From Phycisphaerales bacterium (lineage in GTDB: Bacteria; Planctomycetota; Phycisphaerae; Phycisphaerales; UBA1924), in NCBI GenBank assembly GCA_020054055.1, contig JAGVLZ010000245.1, positions 1 through 5,597 of the forward strand: DNA of 5,597 nucleotides, written 5' to 3'. Each line of letters begins with the position of its first letter. Position 1 is the stretch's first letter. The position numbers and the translations under genes are program-made. Positions 1 to 5,597 of the stretch are shown here, in pieces. The notes below the pieces were generated by a model. That model saw only the letters and a list, made by a program, of their open reading frames with translations, searched no databases and had not been told where the DNA came from.

Positions 1-2833
1 GGTCGGCTTCCCCCCCGACCTCACCGACGCGTTCGGCGACGATGTCGAGGTCGTCACGAATCAGAACCCCTGCCCCTGGTACGGCTGCAACGGCGGCGGC
101 CCGCCGCCCGGCGGGGGGACCAACGTTCCCACTTGTCCCTACATCTTTTGTCGATTCAATGGCGTGATCGGCGACGATGGCGGCGGCGGGTGCAACAATC
201 CGAACCCCTGCGCGTGCGACCCGTGCCGCTCAGGCTGCGGCGGCGGCGCGTGCTGCACCAACCCGAACTCGTGCGAGTGCAACCCGGCCCAGTGCGCGTG
301 CAACCCGTGCTGCGTCAATCCTTGCGCCGATGGTTGCGGCGACAATCCGTGCGCATGCAATCCGAACTCGTGTGCCTGCAATCCGTGCGGTCCGTTGTGT
401 GACCCGCAAGGTTGTGTGACCGAGTGTGAACTGTGTGAGAACGATTGTCGGCCTTGTTCGCCCGGATGCAATGATGTTGACCCCGGCGGGCTGGGACCGG
501 AGGACCCGTATCTCGTGGAAGTGTCGTTAAACTGCGCTTTCGTCTGGCCGGAAGGGTGGGAGGAGTACTATCCGCCAGCGAGGCGCAAGGCATACGTCGC
601 TTGGTCAAACGACGATGACGACGATATGGACGGAGTCCCGGACATCGCCGAAGGCGAGAACGGACAAATAGAGGAATGCGATTCCGAGGATGATCTGATC
701 CCAATCTGGATCGGGGGCAACTACTGCGGAGCCACCCACCAGTGGAGCATCGGCGTACACTATGTCTGGTTCACCTACGACGAAAATGAAAGTTGCACAT
801 ATGCGGCATTTGCCGGCCGTGTCTGGTATCAACTCGAGGGGAACGGCGAATACGATCCGCTCTGGGCGAATGCGGCGCCGCCCCGCTGGAACTTGAGCGA
901 CGTCAAGACCCGCCGTATCAACGGCGTACTCTATCGCGCCCTGCCAGCCTATCCGGTGGCGCTGCCGTACACGGAATGTCATTCGACGGACCCTGACGCC
1001 CCATACACGTCGGGCCCACCACGTTCGTTTGCCATCACTGGCGATCCGCGCGACTGGGTGGGGCGTCTCTTTCTGGAGCCCTACCGAGACTCCACGATTC
1101 CTGAAGATGCTGTCGTACGGCTCTATGTCAATGTGGGATCGGTCGATCCAGCGGGAGTGTCGTGGTATGGCGGGTCTGTCTCCTGCTATCTCCAATCGCT
1201 TGAGACTCTGGATCTGGGCGGCTGGGGTGCCTCAACGGATCCGAGCGGAAACCCGGCGCTGCTCAATGAAGACCTGGAGTCCAACGGGATCGCCAACCCT
1301 TTGGGGTGGAAAGTTGGCGGCGCGATCACCGATGGAACCAGCATCTGCATGATCCGGCACAGTTCGACTGACATATACCCTCCAAATACCTTGCTCGACC
1401 CGCTCGTGCGTCCGATGCAGGTGCGAATGACCAAGCGGGTCGATTCAACCGGCACGCCGGGGTATCTGGCCTCGTGGGCCGGCGCGGCGGGCACAATGCA
1501 CCCGGCCGATCCGATGTCGCTTCCCATGCTCCCCACGCCGGGCGATTCAAGTGCGCAACCGACGATCGAACTCGATGAAGATAGCCGAGCCTTCTATGTG
1601 CCGCCCGATTCGTATCTGGACCCCCAGCACACCGGGTATTCCGAGAGCGATTCCCACAACTCCGATGAAGAGTGCCTGATGTCGATCCGCGGGATGCTGC
1701 CGAACGGGCAAACGCTTCGCGGTGGGCGATCGTTCGTGCTGAGGAGGCCGCCGGTGGTGCTGGTGCATGGGGTGACGAGCAACCCGGCGACATGGGACAC
1801 GGTACTGTGGAACGAGCCATCGATGCCGATCCCGACGCGAATCTACAAAGTGGATTACAGCGCAACCAACACAAAGGGGTACAGCGAGAACTATCCGATA
1901 TTGGCACTTGCGATCGACACGGCGCTCGGCGAATACCGGGCTGCAAACGATGCTGGTCATAATCCAAATGTGGGATTCCATGGCGTGCGGTACGCGGCGA
2001 CGCGCGCCGATGTAGTCGGCCACAGCATGGGCGGGCAGTTGGCTCGTTTCTATATTGCGGATGGGATGCCCGCACTGATCGACCGCGAAGGATACGTCGA
2101 GGATGCGCATAACCTACGATCGCCCGCTTACACGGACGGGCGTTGGCCATATCTTCATGCCGATAACTTCGGCGCGGGATCGATCCGCAGATTGATCACG
2201 CTTGGCTCGCCGTTCAAGGGATCGCCGTTGGCGAACGCAGTGTCAGGACTAACGGCTCCGGGGGAGGCGGGGCAGAAAGCAAGTAATGGGTACACAGCGC
2301 TCGTAGTTATTGAAAATGAAAAGCTGTTGCCCGTGGAGCTGGAGGACATGCTTTTCCCCGGCGGAACGGCCGAGAGTTACGAAGAACCATCCGGTGTGTC
2401 TGATCTTGAAACCGGCAGCGCGGTTCAACTTGCGATGGACGCCGCCACCTATCCTTCAAGCCACAAACGCATTCCATGGTTCCCGGTCGTCGGGACCGCG
2501 GGACAAGGGATCGACGAGGATCCAGCACAGGGACTTGCATGGGAGGCGGTGCTTACACTGTTGCCGCTTGTCCCGAACAACCCCACGGAGTTCGATTCAC
2601 CGCTTAACCCGATCACCAGCGACCTGACTGTCGCGGCGGACTCCCAGCGCAACTGGAACGGGGCAGCAGGTCATCCCAACGGAGTCGCGGGCATGGATTT
2701 TCCCGGCACAACTCACTCTCCGCGTTTCGGATTGCCCGGAGAGACGACCTCAGCGCCGATCTCGCAGAAGGTCGGCGAACTCCTTTCGGGTCCCACGACA
2801 CCGTTCCCATCATCATGGAGGCTTGGACAATGA
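1..2833 (+). CDS. Extracellular alpha/beta hydrolase (lipase/esterase-like) with N-terminal Cys-rich repeat module; 5' partial
   Basis: The reading frame is open from the first complete codon (2-4) to TGA at 2831-2833, giving 943 visible residues; the true start lies left of the window. Numbering from codon 2-4, residues 64-156 hold 27 cysteines, residues 204-218 form an Asp-rich calcium-loop-like motif, and about 220-580 are unassigned. The C-terminal third is an alpha/beta hydrolase. PPVVLVHG (583-590) supplies the oxyanion His-Gly, and GHSMGG (673-678) is the nucleophile elbow with Ser675. LITLGSPFKGSP (731-742) matches lipases of the PGAP1/DUF676 type. Asp874 in SDLTV and His905 in GTTHS are the likely acid and base. 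In these families the triad hydrolyses ester bonds; the substrate here is unknown. No export signal is visible because the N-terminus is missing, so secretion is inferred from the Cys-rich and Asp-rich modules. The gene is coupled to the next one by an ATGA overlap. Confidence 0.85.
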   Translation, partial: VGFPPDLTDAFGDDVEVVTNQNPCPWYGCNGGGPPPGGGTNVPTCPYIFCRFNGVIGDDGGGGCNNPNPCACDPCRSGCGGGACCTNPNSCECNPAQCACNPCCVNPCADGCGDNPCACNPNSCACNPCGPLCDPQGCVTECELCENDCRPCSPGCNDVDPGGLGPEDPYLVEVSLNCAFVWPEGWEEYYPPARRKAYVAWSNDDDDDMDGVPDIAEGENGQIEECDSEDDLIPIWIGGNYCGATHQWSIGVHYVWFTYDENESCTYAAFAGRVWYQLEGNGEYDPLWANAAPPRWNLSDVKTRRINGVLYRALPAYPVALPYTECHSTDPDAPYTSGPPRSFAITGDPRDWVGRLFLEPYRDSTIPEDAVVRLYVNVGSVDPAGVSWYGGSVSCYLQSLETLDLGGWGASTDPSGNPALLNEDLESNGIANPLGWKVGGAITDGTSICMIRHSSTDIYPPNTLLDPLVRPMQVRMTKRVDSTGTPGYLASWAGAAGTMHPADPMSLPMLPTPGDSSAQPTIELDEDSRAFYVPPDSYLDPQHTGYSESDSHNSDEECLMSIRGMLPNGQTLRGGRSFVLRRPPVVLVHGVTSNPATWDTVLWNEPSMPIPTRIYKVDYSATNTKGYSENYPILALAIDTALGEYRAANDAGHNPNVGFHGVRYAATRADVVGHSMGGQLARFYIADGMPALIDREGYVEDAHNLRSPAYTDGRWPYLHADNFGAGSIRRLITLGSPFKGSPLANAVSGLTAPGEAGQKASNGYTALVVIENEKLLPVELEDMLFPGGTAESYEEPSGVSDLETGSAVQLAMDAATYPSSHKRIPWFPVVGTAGQGIDEDPAQGLAWEAVLTLLPLVPNNPTEFDSPLNPITSDLTVAADSQRNWNGAAGHPNGVAGMDFPGTTHSPRFGLPGETTSAPISQKVGELLSGPTTPFPSSWRLGQ
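191..469 (+). repeat. Cysteine-rich imperfect repeat module within the hydrolase gene
   Basis: This stretch encodes 27 cysteines in 93 residues, mixed mainly with Asn, Pro, Gly, Ala and Asp. A core NPN[S/P]CxC[N/D]P occurs three times (starting at 197, 260 and 359); the last two copies are 33 codons apart and share the exact bases CCGAACTCGTG. There are five CxC motifs and two adjacent Cys pairs. After about 410 the pattern loosens to xxC spacings (ECELCENDCRPC). Such density suggests disulfide-stabilised structure if exported, or metal binding if reduced. It matches no named domain I can assign with confidence. Confidence 0.8.
611..655 (+). other. Asp-rich calcium-loop-like motif (thrombospondin type 3-like)
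   Basis: The codons read DDDDDMDGVPDIAEG. The DxDxDGxPD core is typical of calcium-binding loops of thrombospondin type 3 repeats and related bacterial extracellular linkers. Only one copy is visible, following the Cys-rich module. Calcium binding is inferred from the motif alone. Its presence supports an extracellular location for the hydrolase. Confidence 0.55.
2817..2821 (+). promoter_or_regulatory. Shine-Dalgarno GGAGG deciding the start of the downstream secreted protein
   Basis: GGAGG lies 8 nt before ATG 2830 and inside the last codons of the hydrolase gene. It overlaps and follows the alternative ATG at 2815, so it cannot serve that codon. It therefore fixes the start at 2830, which also gives the ATGA overlap and a cleaner signal peptide. 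Confidence 0.75.
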
Positions 2834-3897
2834 GATCAAATCCGATCATCGGTCATGGGCTGTCCGCGTTTGTCGCGCTCTCGTCCTCGCTCTTGGCGCA
2901 GGGTGCCTGCGCGCAGACAACGCGCCACATCACGGTGAATGCCACGGTGCAGACCTCGACCGGACAGCCGCTGGAGAATGTGCCCGTGATGTTTTTGGAG
3001 CCGAGCGACCGACCGGTGGCTAAGACCAACGCACAAGGCCTCGCCACACTGCAAGGCGACATTACCCAATCCGCTTCGGAGATTACGGTAGACGTTTTTG
3101 GCGGCGGCGATGATCGGCTCGGCTCGTTTTCTGAGCAGCTCACCCTGACTCGCTCAATGAAGACCCTCTTCGAACAATACTGGTTTGATAGCTACACGAG
3201 CGTGTCCTTGGTTGCGGGCCAAACTGAGTGCTCTGTTACAATCACTGCGTGGCCTACCGTGCAAGTTTCCGGAACAATTGTCAATCAGGAAAATGAGCCG
3301 ATGCCAGAACTGCTGCTGAAGGCAGATTTTTCAGCAGCCCTCGGAGGGACGAATGCCGTAGGCGTCTTTACGCTGGCCGGAGTTCGCCAAGGGACCGAAA
3401 CACAACTCTTCATTCTCCGTCATGGCTTTTCAGTAATCCCGATCCGTGTCCCCGCTTCGCAGACACAATCGAATACGAACCTCGGTCAGATCACTCTCCC
3501 CACATTCGCGACAACAGCGCAGTTCCGAGCGACGCTGACGAACCTTGGACCTTGGGGGCAAACGCAAGAATCAAGACTAGTCGGTGGCCTGACGCTCGTT
3601 GCGGCGGACGGCTCGATTCTCTTCACGGAATTGGCCGCGCCGTTCGGCGGGCCTCAAACCAGTCGCCGACTCCGCACCGATCCGCTCTCACTCCCACCGG
3701 GGGATTACTACATCGCGCCCGGCTTCTTCGCAGCGGGACGCGTGCAGGTCGCACTTGTTCGCGCGTGTGAGCAAGGAATGGACCTTACGGCAACCGGAAT
3801 TCCCAAGGTCACACTTGTCGAGGGCCAGACTGTTGACGCAACGGTGGACTTGCTCGCGGCATACAACGCCATCCGCGAGCACATCGGCTTCGAGTGA
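2830..3897 (+). CDS. Secreted protein with Ig-like/carboxypeptidase-regulatory-like beta domains
   Basis: The start at 2830 is supported by GGAGG at 2817-2821 and the 4-nt ATGA overlap with the hydrolase stop; the in-frame ATG at 2815 would add five residues. The 355-residue product begins with a signal peptide (Arg2, hydrophobic stretch about 10-23), probably cleaved after GACA at residue 28. No lipobox is present. Residues about 34-90 (ITVNATVQTSTGQPLENVPV onward) look like a beta-sandwich with the G-x-P-L-x-x-V-x-V pattern and a TNAQGLATL strand. Residues about 144-207 (VQVSGTIVNQENEPMPELLL onward) repeat this theme as a carboxypeptidase-regulatory-like domain. The C-terminal part has a further PPGDYYI beta motif. 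No catalytic residues are evident. Coupled translation suggests a structural, binding or accessory partner of the hydrolase; that role is inference. Confidence 0.75.
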   Translation: MRSNPIIGHGLSAFVALSSSLLAQGACAQTTRHITVNATVQTSTGQPLENVPVMFLEPSDRPVAKTNAQGLATLQGDITQSASEITVDVFGGGDDRLGSFSEQLTLTRSMKTLFEQYWFDSYTSVSLVAGQTECSVTITAWPTVQVSGTIVNQENEPMPELLLKADFSAALGGTNAVGVFTLAGVRQGTETQLFILRHGFSVIPIRVPASQTQSNTNLGQITLPTFATTAQFRATLTNLGPWGQTQESRLVGGLTLVAADGSILFTELAAPFGGPQTSRRLRTDPLSLPPGDYYIAPGFFAAGRVQVALVRACEQGMDLTATGIPKVTLVEGQTVDATVDLLAAYNAIREHIGFE

Positions 3898-4010
3898 TCG
3901 GGCAGGTGCGACCGCAATTGTCTCGATCGATCTGCTTGTTGCGCATCGAGCCTTCTCCTGTCTCCGCTCAACGAATGAGCCGAAACCTTGAAGCGGCTTA
4001 CGATCCCCCC

Positions 4011-4064
4011 ATGCCCACCGGCGTCCTCTTCGTCTGCCTCGGCAACATCTGCCGCTCGCCCCCG
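4011..4064 (+). pseudogene. 5' end of a low-molecular-weight protein tyrosine phosphatase, frame broken at about 4061
   Basis: The codons from ATG 4011 read MPTGVLFVCLGNICRSP, matching the N-terminus of low-molecular-weight protein tyrosine phosphatases. VCLGNICRS is the CX5R(S) phosphate-binding loop, whose first Cys is the nucleophile that dephosphorylates phosphotyrosine (here residue 9). All 17 codons end in C or G. After CRSP the family normally continues with an AE-containing helix, but this frame gives PSRWTSWP and no family features before stopping at 4226. A run of five C (4059-4063) sits at the break, and one extra C would join it to the open frame ending at 4825. No Shine-Dalgarno is evident. 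It is either a frameshifted gene start or a truncated remnant at a recombination junction. Confidence 0.6.
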
Positions 4065-4069
4065 AGCAG

Positions 4070-4825
4070 GTGGACTTCGTGGCCAATCACCTGTGCGACG
4101 AAGCCCATTGGTGGCGACTCCACCCCGCCGCCGCCTACGCTCCGCCTGATCAACGCGCCCGGATGGGGGATGTGCTCATCCAATGCATCGGGGGCGCTGA
4201 CTTCGATCGAGCGTCCCGGATGCTGAAAGTCATGGCTAGCCTCAACCGCGCATCGCTCCAGACCCATGCCGACCTGCGATCGCTCGTGACGAAGGAGGCG
4301 GGCCACTTCGACGCGCTCTGGACCCGCGTCGAGCAGTTTACACCGGCGCCAGGCGAGATAAGACCGACGGGGAGGCCGCCCGAGGTTGCATTCGGCTCCG
4401 CGGAACGAGCCATCCGTATGAGCGCGGCGGTGGCATTGTTTCGATCAACGCCCGATCTGGCTGGCGACTTGACGTGGTCTGCATCACTCCAGGGCGAGTC
4501 CCGAACATGCGCCCTGGGGGGGATGACCATGGCGGTGGCGCCAATGCGTGGTCCAAGGACATCGCCGTTCAAGGATGCCGACGTGGCGCTCCAGCGTCAG
4601 TACTTGACTTTGGCGGCCCAGTGCGCAGGGAATCCAGACCTTGCCGAGATGTGGAACGGCGGCATGGATATCGGGATGAATGGCGTGGTCAATCGATCAG
4701 AGTACGCACCGATCGTGCGTGCCGAAGCGGCAAGAACCATCGCCGCCGTTCACGCGAGTTACCCAGAGACCGCGGGCAAGGCGGCGGCGTACCTGCAGAA
4801 GGCGCAGGAACTGGATCCTCAGTGA
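4070..4825 (+). CDS. Hypothetical protein, possibly the continuation of the frameshifted phosphatase-like gene
   Basis: I do not recognise a family for this 251-residue product. It has no signal peptide or membrane segment, so it is probably cytoplasmic. The second half looks mainly helical, ending in an Ala-rich amphipathic stretch (RAEAARTIAAVHASYPETAG and after). The start is uncertain: GTG 4070 has poor ribosome-binding context, GTG 4079 has AGGTGG 5 nt upstream, and ATG 4163 is the first Met. The frame is open upstream to 3992, so it could instead begin at ATG 4011 if one base is missing in the C run at 4059-4063. That would give about 271 residues starting with a phosphatase P-loop. Faint family-like segments follow in order (PPDQRAR at 25-31, DFDR at 44-47, then a Met and an Asn), but the phosphatase DP[YF] acid motif is not seen. 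Confidence 0.55.
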   Translation: MDFVANHLCDEAHWWRLHPAAAYAPPDQRARMGDVLIQCIGGADFDRASRMLKVMASLNRASLQTHADLRSLVTKEAGHFDALWTRVEQFTPAPGEIRPTGRPPEVAFGSAERAIRMSAAVALFRSTPDLAGDLTWSASLQGESRTCALGGMTMAVAPMRGPRTSPFKDADVALQRQYLTLAAQCAGNPDLAEMWNGGMDIGMNGVVNRSEYAPIVRAEAARTIAAVHASYPETAGKAAAYLQKAQELDPQ

Positions 4826-4839
4826 CTTGAGCGATAGTC

Positions 4840-4857
4840 GCCCGTCAGTAGACGGGC
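4840..4857 (+). terminator. Perfect 7-bp hairpin after the hypothetical gene
   Basis: GCCCGTC (4840-4846), loop AGTA, GACGGGC (4851-4857) forms a perfect GC-rich stem 14 nt after the TGA ending at 4825. Its position suits a transcription terminator separating the hypothetical gene from the MarR operon. There is no T tract after it, so it may be a weak intrinsic terminator, a 3'-end stabilising hairpin, or depend on other factors. Confidence 0.45.
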
Positions 4858-4882
4858 CGACCGCCGTCGCGCAAAGCCGTTT

Positions 4883-4898
4883 ATTCAACAAGTTGATT
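4883..4898. promoter_or_regulatory. Inverted repeat upstream of the MarR gene, candidate operator
   Basis: ATTCAAC-AA-GTTGATT pairs at six of seven positions and contains a perfect TCAAC/GTTGA core. It ends 22 nt before the MarR start codon and lies in a locally AT-rich patch of a GC-rich region. MarR-family dimers bind short palindromes, often in their own promoters; MexR sites use GTTGA/TCAAC half-sites, although in a different arrangement. An autoregulatory operator is inferred. No convincing -35/-10 pair could be assigned around it. Confidence 0.35.
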
Positions 4899-4920
4899 CG
4901 GCATCAGTCAGGGTCCTACC

Positions 4921-5490
4921 ATGGACCCCATGCCCGAACCCGCCGAACCCCAGCCCCTCCGGTTCCCCGGCGCCTGCGCCTGCGTCGGCCCCTGCTCCAG
5001 CGGCCCGCGGCGATGGAAAGAGGCCCCCCTCGCCCAGCGCCTCTTCATCATCCACAACATGATGATGCGCATCGGCGACCGCCTCGTTGCCCACCTCGGC
5101 CTCACCTCCTCGCGATGGCTCATGCTCGGCGCCGTCGCCAACCGCTCCGAGCCGCCCATGCTCAGCGACCTCTCGAACGATGCGCTCCTCAGCGTGCAGA
5201 ACGTCAGCCGCATGGTCGCCTGCATGGAAGAGGACGGCCTGCTCGAACGCTTCACCAAGCCCGGCACCGGCCGCGCGACCTATATCCGCCTCACCGACCG
5301 CGGCCGCGAGGTCCACGAGCGCACCAAGGACCAGGCCCGTCTTTTCGCCGAGGGGTTCCTCGCGGGGCTGAGCGCGGACGATGTCGAGCGCATCGAGTCC
5401 GAACTCGAACGACTCATCGGCAACCTGACCAACATTGAAAACCGGACCGGCGAATCAGCGCCCCCCATCGGCGCGGAGGTGCGAGCGTGA
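4921..5490 (+). CDS. MarR-family winged-helix transcriptional regulator with N-terminal CxCxxxC motif
   Basis: The 189-residue product fits MarR regulators, dimeric winged-helix repressors or activators that often control efflux and stress genes. Residues about 38-60 form the first dimerisation helix (AQRLFIIHNMMMRIGDRLVA). The helix-turn-helix runs through about 61-104, with recognition helix LLSVQNVSRMVACMEEDG (89-106). The wing is about 107-124 (ERFTKPGTGRATYIRLTDRG), and the C-terminal helices from 128 to about 170 complete the dimer interface. The N-terminus is extended and Pro-rich with Cys19, Cys21 and Cys25 (CACVGPC); Cys101 lies in the recognition helix. These may sense redox state or metal, which is inference. 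ATG 4921 has AGGG 7 nt upstream; ATG 4930 is an alternative. The stop overlaps the next gene's GTG, so it is probably co-transcribed with and regulates that gene. Confidence 0.88.
   Translation: MDPMPEPAEPQPLRFPGACACVGPCSSGPRRWKEAPLAQRLFIIHNMMMRIGDRLVAHLGLTSSRWLMLGAVANRSEPPMLSDLSNDALLSVQNVSRMVACMEEDGLLERFTKPGTGRATYIRLTDRGREVHERTKDQARLFAEGFLAGLSADDVERIESELERLIGNLTNIENRTGESAPPIGAEVRA
5475..5479 (+). promoter_or_regulatory. Shine-Dalgarno GGAGG for the adaptor gene
   Basis: GGAGG lies 7 nt before GTG 5487, within the last codons of the MarR gene. It supports the GTG start and translational coupling of the two genes. Confidence 0.75.
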
Positions 5491-5597
5491 GAACGTCGAA
5501 CCGATTGTTCGCGGCACTTGCCACCCTCGCCCTCCTCCCGGCCACCGCCCTCGCGCAACCCGGAGGCGGGCCACCCCCCGCGCTGGTCAAGGTCGAC
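5487..5597 (+). CDS. Exported protein, probable RND efflux periplasmic adaptor (HlyD-type), 3' partial
   Basis: The frame starts at GTG 5487, overlaps the MarR stop as GTGA, has a GGAGG 7 nt upstream and runs off the right edge after 37 codons. The visible product begins with a signal peptide: two Arg residues, a hydrophobic stretch LFAALATLALLPATALA, and a likely cleavage site before Gln24. The mature start QPGGGPPPALVKVD resembles the flexible Gly/Pro segment and first beta strand (PxxVxV) of membrane fusion proteins of RND pumps, which link the inner-membrane transporter to the outer-membrane channel. A MarR regulator directly upstream is a common arrangement for such pumps. Only the N-terminus is visible, so an exported protein is well supported and the adaptor identity is inference. 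Confidence 0.65.
   Translation, partial: MRTSNRLFAALATLALLPATALAQPGGGPPPALVKVD

Noticed and set aside
191..400. Repeats read as a CRISPR array or tandem noncoding repeat
   Set aside because: The copies are imperfect, in frame, and encode a coherent Cys pattern inside a long open frame.
191..469. Metallothionein-like identity for the Cys-rich module
   Set aside because: The CxC motifs are suggestive, but the segment is part of a large probably secreted enzyme and lacks a convincing family match, so metal binding stays only a possibility.
139..471. Antisense open frame opposite the Cys-rich module
   Set aside because: It arises because the repetitive GC-rich codons lack stops on the opposite strand; the product is low-complexity and the + strand frame continues into a recognisable enzyme.
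1326..2150. 274-codon antisense open frame under the hydrolase
   Set aside because: The product is Arg/Ser/Pro-rich with no recognisable motif and lies opposite the strongly supported lipase domain.
2815..2817. ATG 2815 as start of the Ig-like protein
   Set aside because: The only good Shine-Dalgarno overlaps and follows this codon, while ATG 2830 has ideal spacing and an ATGA overlap.
2899..2913. Lipoprotein signal at Cys27 of the Ig-like protein
   Set aside because: The residues before the Cys are Gln-Gly-Ala, lacking the usual Leu or similar at position -3, and an ACA signal peptidase I site fits better.
4516..4522. Run of seven G as a phase-variable tract in the hypothetical gene
   Set aside because: The run is short for phase variation and the frame continues normally on both sides.
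4885..5316. Antisense open frames under the MarR gene
   Set aside because: They are typical GC-rich shadows of a confidently identified MarR regulator.

Overview
The window is a GC-rich bacterial segment with every supported gene on the + strand. Proteins with N-terminal export signals, Asp-rich and Cys-rich extracellular modules and a probable RND-type efflux adaptor point to a Gram-negative-type cell envelope. A planctomycete (Phycisphaerae-like) source would fit this style of secreted protein, but nothing here proves the taxonomy. No rRNA, tRNA, CRISPR array, insertion sequence or attachment site was seen.

Region 1 (1-3897) is a tightly coupled pair of extracytoplasmic genes. The first enters from the left edge already open and encodes at least 943 residues: a cysteine-dense repeat module, a short Asp-rich calcium-loop-like motif, a long unassigned region, and a C-terminal alpha/beta hydrolase of lipase type with a plausible Ser-Asp-His triad. 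Its stop codon overlaps, as ATGA, the start of a 355-residue exported protein made of Ig-like or carboxypeptidase-regulatory-like beta domains. The overlap and a strong Shine-Dalgarno inside the hydrolase gene suggest the two are made together and may act together outside the cytoplasm.

Region 2 (3898-4825) holds a puzzle. After a 113-bp spacer, an ATG at 4011 begins an almost textbook low-molecular-weight protein tyrosine phosphatase P-loop (VCLGNICRSP). At a run of five C residues (4059-4063) the plausible coding frame changes by one base and continues as an unrecognised 251-residue protein to 4825. The locus is either a frameshifted single gene of about 271 residues or a recombination junction that kept only the phosphatase 5' end. 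A perfect 7-bp hairpin follows the stop.

Region 3 (4826-5597) is more strongly C-ending in codon use. A MarR-family regulator with an unusual N-terminal CxCxxxC motif overlaps by GTGA the start of an exported protein cut by the right edge. That protein looks like the periplasmic adaptor of a drug-efflux pump. An imperfect inverted repeat with a TCAAC-AA-GTTGA core lies just upstream of the regulator and is a candidate operator for autoregulation.
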